From NCBI RefSeq assembly GCF_034702125.1, contig NC_085876.1, positions 248,001 to 312,000 on the forward strand: 64,000 nt of DNA. The letters are read 5' to 3'. A program made the position numbers and the translations under genes. Positions 42,414-52,522 of the stretch are shown one piece after another. Numbering within the stretch: position 1 is the first letter of the stretch; every line of letters starts with the position of its first letter. The notes below the pieces were generated by a model. That model saw only the letters and a list, made by a program, of their open reading frames with translations. It was not told where the DNA came from and did not search any database. This DNA is from Engraulis encrasicolus. Its lineage: Eukaryota > Chordata > Actinopteri > Clupeiformes > Engraulidae.

Positions 42414-43004
42414 TTTGCTTGGTCATAAAAAGGAGGGGATAACTGCGTCGCAACCAAGCTGGACACATCAGGACGATCTATAGGTCTGTGGGTGGATCTA
42501 CCTTTTTTGACAGCGGGTGTACCAGGGCGCCCTCTCGTGGAATTAAGTCATCATGGCGCTAATTCCATGACTCGCTTACCAATGTCGGCACATGCTTCTG
42601 AAATCCGAAACTCTCTCTGCCTCTCGAAGAGAAATCGGATGGTCTTGAGGTAGAGACACAGATTACCACTCGGTGAATCATGGTACAACTCTTAGTTAAA
42701 TTTGTGATGATTTGGCTTCACTTCCATGTAATAATTCAGTTAATTAGTACTCACTTTAGGCTATTCATTTTGTGTTTTGGGACCAAAGTCGTCATTCAGA
42801 TAGGACCGTTTTAAAATCACTTAACAGCGCCAACCCATCCTGCGAGGGTTGAACCCAGGTGTTCAATATGTAGCTTTACCATGGAGCGCCAACCACAAAG
42901 GCCACTCTGTTTCGTGCACTCTCATACATAAAGGACAAGATAAGTCGCTCGCAACGGGTCTGTTTCCACATTAACCATCAGCAACTAAAGACTTCCTGTG
43001 TTTC

Positions 43005-43085
43005 AGTGCAGTTTCGAACCGGGGACCTCATGAATGGAAGTCAGGCGCGCAACCACTACTCTAACCGTTGAGCAGGCGGCCCGCG
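43005..43085 (-). repeat. Possible tRNA-derived SINE head
   Basis: On the minus strand GCTCAACGGTTAGAGTAG resembles an A box and GGTTCGAAAC a B box. A second B-box-like word, GGGTTCAACCC, is at about 42855. The region separates two gag blocks. The SINE family and its ends are not resolved. Confidence 0.4.
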
Positions 43086-43566
43086 GAATAATACTGGTTT
43101 TGTAACCTACGGCATACACTCCTAACGTGGCGAAGATGGAGCATCTGACGACAGGGTGGTTTATTTCTTTTTTACTGTTGTAAGTGGGTTGTGCGACCAT
43201 ACATATGGATGATACCACTCTGAGTATGCTGCATTTGAGCATGAAATGCATTTCAGCATGTAGAAAATGAAGCACGTTCAACTACACACACATGAATCAC
43301 ATGAGCTATGAACACCAATCACGGCAGATTCCTCACATCATGGAGGAGGTCTTCTGCCCAGCGCAGTAGGTTTTTGTTACTGTGTGGCAGCTTGACAAAA
43401 CTTTTGTTCCCGCGACGGTTCAACGCCATGTGACACGACTGCCGCGCAGAGGTCACTCCCTTCAACTGCGTCGTGAACGGCAAATTCTAACCAGGATGCT
43501 TCACGCGGACACACTGAGCATGCTCGCTGCCTAGCAAATGTTCAACCTCGCAGGGAAGACGCTGTC

Positions 43567-43993
43567 ATGAACGCCCTTATTGAGGTAAAGGCGCGTGCTC
43601 ACCGAATGATCAGCGAGACTGTAAGTAACCCTCCGCCCACTCGTCAAAGTGATGCTAGTAATGCACGTAATCAGACAATGAGACTGCCAAAGTTACAAAT
43701 TGATAAATTCAACGGAGATGTAAGCTCATGGCAGGAATTTTGGAGCCAGTATGAGACTGCTATTCATAACAACAGTGCACTCTGCAAGAAAGAGAAGTTT
43801 ACCTACCTGAAAACGTATCTTACTGGAACAGCTGCAAAGTCAGTAGCAGGGCTCACGTCAGACAGTAATTATGATGCTGCAATTGATTTACTCCAAAAAA
43901 GATTTGGAAGGAAAGATCTCATTATCAATGCTCACATGACAAAGTTACTGAATCTCACTCCTGTAAAGAAATCCTCTGACGTCACTGCATTAA
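43567..43993 (+). pseudogene. BEL/Pao gag core (DUF1759-type), first part
   Basis: The plus strand encodes RLPKLQIDKFNGDVSSWQEF then WSQYETAIHNN, KFTYLKTYLTGTAAKSVAGL and DLLQKRFGRKDLIINAHM. The LPKLxLPKFxGDxxxWxxFW block and the YLKxxLxGxA block are signatures of the DUF1759 gag region. The frame runs into the TTAA-flanked palindrome at 43994, and the rest of the ORF to 44094 is palindrome sequence. Confidence 0.9.
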
Positions 43994-44858
43994 AGGATTT
44001 ATCCGGAGTTGGAACAAGTTTGCCTCATTTTTGCATGTTTGGGATGAAATACAGTCACTCTAGAGCAAAATCAAGGCAAAAGGATGCGTTTTGAGAAAGT
44101 TTGATAATATCACGTTAGCCTCGTTAGCCATATCAGCTATGCAATATGAAATATGCGGGCATCGTTTTTCGGCGGTTACACACATTTCAAAAACACCACA
44201 TTTTAACGTCTTGCACAGCTCAAAACAACGTCACACTTACCTCGTAATATGTTGAGGGTATCCACACATAAACCGAAGTGTCCAAAGCCCTTCATGTATT
44301 CTTGAAAGGTCTGCAGAATGTGTTTTGTGAAGCTACTACCTTGACAATATCTACAATTACGGCCATGCCAACTATTTGACACAAAAGTCCACAAAGGAGA
44401 TTGCCGAGTGCGTCGCATCATCAGCTATGATTATTTCCATAGCGAGTAACCACAGCTTTGTGGACTTTTGTGTCAAATAGTTGACATGGCCGTAATTGTA
44501 GATATTGTCAAGGTAGTAGCTTCACAAAACACATTCTGCAGACCTTTCAAGAATACATGAAGGGCTTTGGACACTTCGGTTTATGTGTGGATACCCTCAA
44601 CATATTACGAGGTAAGTGTGACGTTGTTTTGAGCTGTGCAAGACGTTAAAATGTGGTGTTTTTGAAATGTGTGTAACCGCCGAAAAACGATGCCCGCATA
44701 TTTCATATTGCATAGCTGATATGGCTAACGAGGCTAACGTGATATTATCAAACTTTCTCAAAACGCATCCTTTTGCCTTGATTTTGCTCTAGAGTGACTG
44801 TATTTCATCCCAAACATGCAAAAATGAGGCAAACTTGTTCCAACTCCGGATAAATCCT
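43994..44858. mobile_element. 865-bp TTAA-flanked near-perfect palindromic element
   Basis: The arms 43994-44396 and 44456-44858 (403 bp each) are reverse complements with one visible mismatch (CATGCCAAC against CATGTCAAC). The spacer 44397-44455 is 59 bp. TTAA flanks it at 43990-43993 and 44859-44862. The tip reads AGGATTTATCCGGAGTTGG. TTAA with such ends suggests a foldback piggyBac-type or other TTAA-specific element. It interrupts the BEL gag frame. Confidence 0.95.
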
Positions 44859-44862
44859 TTAA

Positions 44863-45270
44863 GACAGCTGTATGATGAATGTGAAGTTCAAACCAGAAGC
44901 CTAGAATCATTAGGAGTGGTGTCAGACACCTATGGTGGAATGTTATGCCCCAATATTGCTCCAGATGATGCCAGATGACATGGCTCTTGAATACAGCCGT
45001 CAAAGAGGTGACAATGATGAATGGAAAGTGGCCGATGTGCTTAAATTCCTCCAGATAGAGGTTCAGACACGAGAGAGCAAGTCATTTAATCAAAGAGAAA
45101 ACCAGTTCACAAACAAACAAAGCAGCAAATCATATTCAACTAGTGACATGAAAGTAAAGAAACCAAACATGACATCTGCAGCTGCACTACATGTTACTGA
45201 ACAGAAAGTACACAACTGCTTGTTCTGTGATAGTGCTGAACACAAATCAGAAAAAAATTCAAGAAAATGA
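44863..45270 (+). pseudogene. BEL/Pao gag core, second part
   Basis: Beginning right after the TTAA at 44862, the plus strand encodes DECEVQTRSLESLGVVSD then TYGGM. After a frame change near 44940 come LLQMMPDDMALEYSRQRGDN and VADVLKFLQIEVQTRES. These are the distal DUF1759 motifs. The C-terminal HNCLFCDSAEH leads to the zinc-knuckle region. A frameshift in an A-rich run near 45250 moves the frame. Confidence 0.85.
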
Positions 45271-45830
45271 TGTGCCAGCGCGCAAAGAAAAATTGAAGAA
45301 GCTAGACAGGTGCTTTGTGTGTCTGGGGTCTAAACACATTGCCAAGTTTTGCAAGACAAAGGGCGTGTCATGTGCCACATGCGGTGGCAATCATCATGCA
45401 GCAGTTTGTGAGAAAAATCAGGCACCCCCACCTAATGTGTCAACCAACACAGACACACTCATAACTTTAATTCCCCAAGCAGAGAAAACAGAGAACACAG
45501 TGTTGCTACAGACTGCCAAGGCATGGGCTATAGGGCCCACAAGCAAGAAGATGGTCCGCTGCTTGCTAAATGGAGGCAGTCAGGGGAGTTTCGTGCATGA
45601 GAATGTAGTGAAGGAGCTACAGCTACCTGTTACCAGACAAGGAACGCTTACTCTTCACATATTTGGCTCCTCTACTCCAACCACAGTGAGTCGCAACATA
45701 GTGAAGCTCAGCTTGGAGAATGTGTGGGATAAGCAGCAGAAAATTTAAATAGAAGCTGTGGTGACCCCACAAGTGTGCACAGCACTGATGAAGGTTCCAG
45801 GTGAACACATACAGAAATAAATGAAAAGAA
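45245..45830 (+). pseudogene. BEL/Pao zinc knuckles and aspartic protease
   Basis: The plus strand shows a CCHC knuckle CFVCLGSKHIAKFC (CX2CX4HX4C) and a second one CATCGGNHHAAVC. A linker and the protease block VRCLLNGGSQGSFV follow, then NVVKELQLPV. In BEL/Pao proteases this block normally starts with an Asp (DGGS-type active site). Here the position is Asn, which would abolish catalysis. The frame stops at 45748, with protease-like sequence continuing to about 45830. Confidence 0.85.
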
Positions 45831-45833
45831 GAG

Positions 45834-47702
45834 GTCTTCAGTTAGCTGACTGTGATGGAGATCATAAACCTGAACTTTTTGTGCTAATTGGCTCTGATTA
45901 TTACTGGCAGATAGTGTCAGGCCGAGTGGAAAGACTGACCAAGAGCCTTGCAGAGAGCACATTTGGATGGGCAGTGCAAGGCCCAATGGCAGTGTCCAGC
46001 ATGACCGAGTCTACATGCATGAACATACTGCAACGATGAACAGATGGACAAACAACTGCATGCATTCTGGGAGCTCGAGTCCTTGGGAATCACAAGTGAG
46101 AAGCCTGAGAGCCCAGAGGACGCAGAAGCATTGCAGCGGTTTGAGGAAACCTCCATACTCAAGGACGAGCGTTACCAAGTGGAGTTGCCATGGCGACAAG
46201 AACATCCACCACTGCAAGACAACTACCGCATAGCCAAAAAGAGACTGGAGAGTTTGAAAAGGAAACTAAGCAAAGATGTCGCACTATGCAGCAGATACAA
46301 CGAAGTCGTGGAAGACTACCTAAAGCAAGGAATGGCTGAGGATGTGCCATAGGAGTGTGCATCGCTGCAAGACAGTCAAACCTACTACTTACCCCATCAC
46401 GCTGTACTAAGGGAAGACAAGGCGACAACAAAACTGCGAGTCGTATTTGATGCTTCATCTCACGAAGAGGGAACTCCCTCACTGAACGACTGTCTCTTGA
46501 CTGGGCCCAATCTGAATCCAGATCTGATGAGTGTTCTGATCAAGTTTAGACTGCATGAAGTCGCTTACATGGCAGACATCAAGAAGACGTTTCTGCAGAT
46601 TTCACTCACAGAAAGAGATCGGGACGCCGTGAGATTCCTGTGGTTCACAGGTCCACCAACACCGGAGAAGGAGACGACTCTGCGCATGCTCAGAATGACG
46701 AGGGTGGTGTTTGGAGCTTCGTCAAGCCCATTCCTACTCGCAGCTACCATTAGGAAGTATCTGAGACAGTACGAAGCAGAACACCCAAAAGTGGTAGAAA
46801 TCATCAGCAGCTCACTGTATGTCGACGACTTCATTTCAAGTTCAAGTGAGGTGACAGAAGCCTATACAGTGACAAAAACGGCCAAGAACATAATGTCAGA
46901 GGCAGGCATGGAGTTATGCAAATGGATGACGAACTCTTCTGAGCTCAAAGAAAAATGGCAGGAGAGCTCCATGGATTGCGCTGCTCATCCAGAACCCCCA
47001 GGGTCCAGGGTCCATTCTGAAAGTGCTAGGCTTGGTGTGGAGACCAGCCACTGATGACTTCGTGTTCGACCTCAGAGGACTGCTAGATATCCTGAAGGAA
47101 CGAGAAAACACAAAACGAAGTGTTCTACAGTCTTCTGCTCGAATCTTTGACCCATTGGGATTCTTGACACCATTCACAATCAGGATCAAGTGCGTCTTCC
47201 AAGAGATGTGGGAGAGAGGGCTCGAGTGGGACGAGGAGCTGCCATCCGATCTGACAAAGAAGTGGCAACAGTGGTGTTCAGAGCTCCCTCAACTGCACGA
47301 GGTGTCAATCCCACGGTGGTACAAAACGCACAGCGCACAGCAGAACCAAGAGCTAAAGCTGCATGTATTCTGTGATTCGAGTGAGAGAGCTTATAGTGCA
47401 GTCGCTTACCTCGAAGGAGAAACGAGGGAAGGAGAAGTGACCATAAGCCTGGTCGCATCCAAGTCCAGAGTGGCCCCGCTTAAAAGAATGACCCTGCCAC
47501 GCCTGGAGCTGATGGGTGCGGTGATAGTGGCCAGGTTGGGGGACACACTCATGAAAGCGCTGCAACTAGACAAGACACAACTCAGACTGTGGACAGATTC
47601 CATTATTATTCTGCACTGGATCTGCGGCTCCGCTCACAAGTGGAAACAGTTCGTAGCGAATAGAGTCACAGAAATCCAGACTCTAACCGACCCACAGTCC
47701 AA
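45834..47702 (+). pseudogene. BEL/Pao reverse transcriptase and RNase H
   Basis: The plus strand carries LQLADCDGDHKPELFVLIGS (protease-RT linker), LHAFWELESLGIT, LRVVFDASSHEEGTPSLND, MADIKKTFLQISLTERDRDA, VFGASSSPFLLAATIRKYL and the catalytic SLYVDDFISSS. The A17-like block ARIFDPLGFLTPFTIRIK, RNase H HVFCDSSERAYSAVAYLE, LKRMTLPRLELMGA and LWTDSIIILHWI follow. All catalytic Asp positions I can identify are kept. Frame breaks occur near 46040, 46352 (TAG) and 47030. It is cut at 47703 by the Harbinger-type element. Confidence 0.92.
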
Positions 47703-47962
47703 GGCCCGGTTGCACAAAACACCTTAAGTTAAGTATTTCCCTTAAAGTCTGAGTTAAGGGTCCCCTAAGTGAAAGTCAGTTGCACAAACACCCTTAAAAT
47801 GTCCCCTTAAGTTTTCCTTAAGGGTTTCCCCTTAAATATTTAAGAGTTTCCCTTAAAGTTAAGAAATCCCTTAAAGTTCTTTAAAATCGTTGCACAAAAG
47901 ACCTTAACAACCAAGTTAAGGGAAAATATCTGAGGGACCGATATCGTCGCCTTAAGTCAGAC

Positions 47963-48150
47963 ATGGCTGAGTTTATGCACATTCAGCAACGTGATCAACG
48001 GATTCAAATAAGAGTTTTCCGCGACCGGGAGAACCCAATGGATAGGCACGCTTACCGACGAACCGTTAATTATTAATTATAGATTTGATAGACAATCCAT
48101 ATATGAATTATCCGACCGTCTCGAATTGGACCATGCTACAGGAGTTGTGC
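47963..48150 (+). pseudogene. Harbinger transposase N-terminal fragment
   Basis: The plus strand begins MAEFMHIQQRDQRIQIRVFR then DRENPMD. After stops and a frame change near 48070 it reads YRFDRQSIYELSDRLELD. The R-x-RENP and YRF.R..I.EL..L pattern resembles the N-terminus of HARBI1-like nucleases. The catalytic DDE region is absent, so the copy is internally deleted. Confidence 0.6.
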
Positions 48151-49097
48151 TCTCCCTGCCGTCTTGCTGCTGATTGCGCCAGGCACGGCGCCAGAAAATC
48201 AGCTTTGGATGGGCCAGAACATTTTTGGGTGGCACTTCATTAGACCTATAACATCAAGTCCTCATAACAAAACGTCTAATTTTTACTCGAATATGTGCGT
48301 ATATTCAGTGTTTCCTCATTGTGAAGATTCTCGGATGAAGTTATGGCCGCGTTAGGGTAGCCCATTCATTAATTTCCTCCCTCACAGTCTCGTCCATTGT
48401 CCCACCATCACCAAATGTTTTTATTGCCCTTTAACCCCACATTTATTTTGCTAACATGCATGAAGATGACAATGATCAATGATCCTCGCTGTGTTAATTA
48501 TGACACTGGAGTTGTTTGGGAGTTGTTTTAGGAGCTCGAAAATGCAGGTGAGACACACAGCACTTCTCCAGTGCTTGCGCCATAGCCTATTAGGCCTATT
48601 ATAATTCTTATAATTCGCATTACCGCTTGACACTTCCAAAACAACGCGGAAGAAACTAAAGATACATGGAATGGTATCACAAATACAAAATAATGCATGG
48701 GGAGTAGAGCCCACGTCTGCTAAGAGAAGAGAGGAGAACGTTTGGAGCGGTGCTTAGGCTAATTTGTAAAGAGGGAGGTCGCGGAGCGCGGAGTGGCTCC
48801 GGTGAAGAGAGGCGGGCGGGGCACATGTTGCGAACAACGCTATGCTCAGGTGCTGCCTGCGATATCCCAAGCACCCGGCTCATGTAGGCTATGCATGCAA
48901 GAAGATGTCATTTCAACCGCAACAATGCGACGATCAGAGCACACAATCACACTTTGAACCACTCAAACACATAGCCTATGCACGCACACAACTGTTGGAG
49001 CACAGTAGCCTATTCCATAACCAGACATCTGGTTCGACAATTAGCCTAAGCCATGGACATATGGTGTTGTTCCTTCCTCGCTTGGACCGCAAGGTTT

Positions 49098-49313
49098 AAA
49101 AAAAAAAAAAATGACCTCCCCCACTGTCCTCTTCACCATATTTCTCGAGTTTATGGTCGCGGTGGTCTCTTCCCATTGTTGCTGCTTCTTCGCGGCCGTT
49201 ATTTGAGGGTTGAATTTGCTTTTTATTATGTTTTTTCTTTTGTTAAATTCCTCTAATAATACCACTTTCTCTTCCTCTGACCAGTTTGGCTTTCTAGCCT
49301 TACCATTGTCCAT
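49098..49313 (-). pseudogene. Myb/SANT-like DNA-binding protein of a Harbinger element
   Basis: The minus strand starts with ATG and reads MDNGKARKPNWSEEEKVVLL, EEFNKRKNIIKSKFNPQITA, WEETTATINSRN and VKRTVGEV. This is the trihelix/Myb-like domain (NWSEEE..LL.E...R..II..KF.P..T) of the accessory protein that partners Harbinger transposase. A poly-T run near 49100 breaks the frame after the domain. It lies opposite in strand to the transposase fragment, as is usual. Confidence 0.75.
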
Positions 49314-49593
49314 GTTTAGGCCTAGGCTATAGATAAATAGCTACAGAATGGTTAACGATGTTTTGAGAAGAATATTCAAGAATGACTTAAAAAGTTTCCT
49401 TGGAAACAATAGAATTCTACCGTTGTAAACTCCTCTTTACTGTAGTAAATCCCTTAGGGCTTTCCCTTACCTAAGGGAAGGACTTAAGGCATTCTGTGCA
49501 ACCTCCTTAAGTAGATCCCTTAGCTAAGGGAAAATGAGCCCTTAAGGGTCACACTTAAGGGAGAAAACTTAAGGTGTTTTGTGCAACCGGGCC

Positions 49594-50395
49594 CAGGTCT
49601 CACTGCAAGGGGAAACTTAACCCTGCTGACCTTCCCACCAGAGGCCTAACTGTGCAGGACCTGAAGAAGAGCACATTGTGGTGAAACGGACCTTGTGTTC
49701 TAATGAGAGCTGATCACTCAGAGAGTCCTCAGGAAAATATTCAGGAAGAGGAGGATTCAATCTGAACTCCGATCCGAGTACCAGATTGCAGTACAAGCCG
49801 TTCAGCAAGAGTCAGACTTCCTAAGTCCTGCCTTAAGTCTTGAAGAGAAGTACAGCAAACTGAAAACAGTGTTCCGAGTGACAGCCTGGATCAAGAGATT
49901 TATCACCAACACATGCTCAAGATCCAAGGTGAGCGGTGAACTAACAGCGGCAGAGCTGAACGAAGCGGAAAAATATTGGACAAAGGTGATACAGAGAGAG
50001 TTTCAGCTCCGAAATTGATCTGCTGATAGCAGGGAAATGCCCCAACACTGACTCCAGAATCCGAGAGTTCAAACCTTTCCTGGACAAAGACGAATTGCTT
50101 AGTGTTGGAGGGCGGCTACAGCATTCGGATCTCTCCTACAGAGAAAAACACCCCTGGATTTTGCCCAGCAAGCACAAGTACACAGAGACGGTGGTGCAAA
50201 ACCAACATGAGCAAATGTGCCATGCAGGTGTACAAGACACTTTATTGCAAACTAGAGAGCGATACTGGATACTGAAGGCACGGCAGATAGTCAGGAAGGT
50301 GGTGTCTGGATGTTTGTTCTGCAGAAAATTCAAGGCAAGGCCGGGACAACAGACTACTGCACCGTTGCCAAAGGATAGAATTACACGATCACCAC
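49594..50395 (+). pseudogene. BEL/Pao RNase H-distal region and integrase zinc-binding domain
   Basis: Degenerate BEL pol resumes at 49594 (GLTARGNLTLL). It then reads KYSKLKTVFRVTAWIKRF, ELTAAELNEAEKYWTKVIQ and VGGRLQHSDLSYREKHPWIL. HEQMCHAGVQDTL, RERYWI and VSGCLFCRKFKA follow, a His/Cys zinc-binding pattern ending in CxxC that is typical of the integrase N-terminal domain. Stops lie near 49650 and 50020. It is interrupted at 50396 by the short LTR element. Confidence 0.88.
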
Positions 50396-52522
50396 TGTAA
50401 TGTCCCCGTAAATAATGGCCTTCCAACAACTGCTGGTCCGAGTTCATGTAGTTTGTTTATCTTCAATGTACACATAATCTGGTACCACCGTAAGGAATTG
50501 GTTGCACTTACGGGTGCATTAGGCTCTGACTCCTCTTAGAATCTTGAAATCATAACAGCGGCAACAAACATAACAATAGAATCATAGAACCAAACAATAG
50601 AACAAAACAATTATAGAACCACTGACTACTGGGTTCTTTACACTCCCACCAAATTATAAGTTTTAAAGGGTGAGAGACAAACTTTAAAACATAATTTCAA
50701 CAACAAAAATACAAAGATATAACAGTAACATTTTTTTTTTTTTTTTTTTTGGTAGCCTTTCTTTCTTTTGCTGGCTTCGTTGTGTTTTTTTTTTTTTTGG
50801 CTTCGTTGTTTTCTTTTTCTTTTCCTTTTTTTTTTTTTTTTTTGGAAGCCTTTTTCTCTCTTTTTGCTGACTTTTTTTGCAATGATCAAAGTGTTCGAGT
50901 TCCTTTTTCTTATCAGTGTGTGTGTTTGTAAGGGCAGCGATCCGCCTCACCCTTGTCGAATTGCAAGTCCAGTAGTACATTTCTGGGCTTGCTCTCTCCT
51001 ATGTGTGTGGTAGGCAACAGGCCATTGCAGTCAGTGTGCTGTCACTGCTGTGTATTGTCAGGTGCATGCCCGTGAGTGTGGCGTCGTCTGAGACGAAGAG
51101 ACGCGGCTGAGCTTTAGCTAGGTCAGCTCGCCATCTCTCCCACCGTGGCTTCTCCCACCGTCTTGCTGGTTGATGTTTTGGTGCAACTTTGACAGTGGAG
51201 CAGTCATTCTTGATGTTCCAGTGCATTCCTAGCGGTCTCTCCAATGCTCCACCATTGACTGCAAGATTCTTGGCCCTGGTGTTTGTGGCAAGTTCAGTTG
51301 CGGGAATGCTCTGCAGATCAGCGTGGTTGTCAGATACAAGTTTGCGCAGATCTTCCTTCGCACACAGCTCACGAACCTCTCCTGTGAGACAAATGGCCCT
51401 GTCCTCACTGTCGACACTGGCCACCCCATCGTCCACGTAGCCTCTGGCGACGAAGTGTGATCTCAGTGGATGCGAAGCTGGCGCGATCTTGGAAGCTGCT
51501 CTTAGTTGTTGTAGCTTTTCTGACGCTTCTTTATACTTCTTCTGTGCCATTCTAATCTTTTCTCTCAGTATTTGTAACACCCGGTTGTATTCATCGTCCG
51601 ATATGTCCTGTTCCAATAGTGCGTTGAATGTTTCTTGTTCTTTCCTTTCATCCTCTATTTTCTCCCTTCGTTTCTGTTCTTCCACCAGTCTCTCATTTAA
51701 GCTTTTCAGTAAATCCTTTGTTACACTTTCACAAGCTTCTGCTTTCCGTTTTACTACATTGTTTATGTTGTCTGTTTTCGTTTTCATTTCATCAAACATT
51801 TTCAGAATATCAGTTTTTCCTTTCTCTAGTTCTTCTGAGAGAGCTACCATACGCTTTTCAGTCATTTCATGCTTAAGTTCTTGTTTGGTAGTACGCGCTG
51901 CCACCTTCCACTGTTCAAAAAGACTACACAGTTTCGTTTCTCTTTTGTTTTGTTCTTCTTTACAGTATAGCATTTCTTCAGTAGGAATGTGTTCACGTTC
52001 AGAGCGTCTAACTGAGATTAGGCCTACTACATCATCATCCTTTGGCATTTCAGCAATTTCAGCAACTTGCCTGATAGCCTTTTCCGTGTCCATCTTGCGT
52101 TTTTTGAGATTTGATCTCCCTTTTCTGTCTGTGCGAGATGACACTTGTCCGATGTGATGTTGTTTTCCTCAATCTCCGGTGACCATTACACTTGCGTCGA
52201 CCCTGGTGTTCGCTGTTTCTTTGCTCTGCGACTTTGTTGCGATCATCCAGTCGGGCAGGTGTGGATCAATTCCTTACTGTAATGTCCCTGTAAATAATGG
52301 CCTTCCAACAACTGCTGGTCCGAGTTCATGTAGTTTATTTATCTTCAATGTACATAATCTGGTACCACCGTAAGCAATTGGTTGCACTTACGGGTGCATT
52401 AGGCTCTGACTCCTCTTAGAATCTTGAAATCATAACAGCGGCAACAAACATAACAATAGAATCATAGAACCAAACAATAGAACAAAACAATTATAGAACC
52501 ACTGACTACTGGGTTCTTTACA
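50396..52522 (-). mobile_element. Young non-autonomous BEL-like LTR element
   Basis: Two LTRs (50396-50642 and 52278-52522) with TG...CA ends differ by about three substitutions and one 2-bp indel. A perfect 5-bp duplication ACCAC flanks the element (50391-50395, 52523-52527). On the minus strand a purine tract GGTGGGAGTG precedes the LTR at 50642, so the element is oriented minus. It contains one long ORF (50999-52144) and no RT catalytic core, protease or integrase. T-tracts near 50730-50843 are low complexity. Confidence 0.93.
50999..52144 (-). CDS. 381-aa gag/RT-remnant chimeric ORF of the LTR element
   Basis: An intact minus-strand ORF from ATG to stop. Residues 1-20 are basic. Residues about 60-240 are E/K-rich and predicted helical or coiled coil (MTEKRMVALSEELEKGKTD, DISDDEYNRVLQILREKIR), consistent with a gag-like assembly region. 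Residues about 260-380 (VRELCAKEDLRKLVSDN, IPATELATNTRAKNL, RPLGMHWNIKND, WERWRADLAKAQ) resemble the BEL/Pao pol segment just downstream of the RT YVDD motif. This implies an internal deletion that fused gag to distal RT in frame. Function is unknown, and the open frame suggests youth or constraint. Confidence 0.7.
   Translation of the reverse strand: MSSRTDRKGRSNLKKRKMDTEKAIRQVAEIAEMPKDDDVVGLISVRRSEREHIPTEEMLYCKEEQNKRETKLCSLFEQWKVAARTTKQELKHEMTEKRMVALSEELEKGKTDILKMFDEMKTKTDNINNVVKRKAEACESVTKDLLKSLNERLVEEQKRREKIEDERKEQETFNALLEQDISDDEYNRVLQILREKIRMAQKKYKEASEKLQQLRAASKIAPASHPLRSHFVARGYVDDGVASVDSEDRAICLTGEVRELCAKEDLRKLVSDNHADLQSIPATELATNTRAKNLAVNGGALERPLGMHWNIKNDCSTVKVAPKHQPARRWEKPRWERWRADLAKAQPRLFVSDDATLTGMHLTIHSSDSTLTAMACCLPHT

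Larger units (their letters stand above)
47703..49593. mobile_element. PIF/Harbinger-type element (ISL2EU-like ends)
   Basis: Both ends carry GGCCCGGTTGCACAAAACAC and its complement, followed by clusters of CCTTAAG words (47725-47910, 49440-49575). Inside are a Harbinger-transposase-like N-terminal fragment (plus strand) and a Myb/SANT-like ORF (minus strand), the two-gene layout of PIF/Harbinger elements. The target-site duplication is unclear and a small host deletion is possible. It interrupts the BEL pol frame. Confidence 0.82.

Noticed and set aside
43567..44094. Single 175-codon gag ORF
   Set aside because: Only residues up to 43993 are gag. The last 33 residues are read from the palindrome, as the same tail in the minus-strand ORF at 44758-45003 shows.
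50638..50980. K-rich minus-strand ORFs
   Set aside because: They come from T-tracts of the LTR element and carry no motif beyond poly-lysine.
51489..52157. 222-codon plus-strand ORF
   Set aside because: Antisense to the E/K-rich 381-codon ORF, giving the expected S/F/L-rich shadow.
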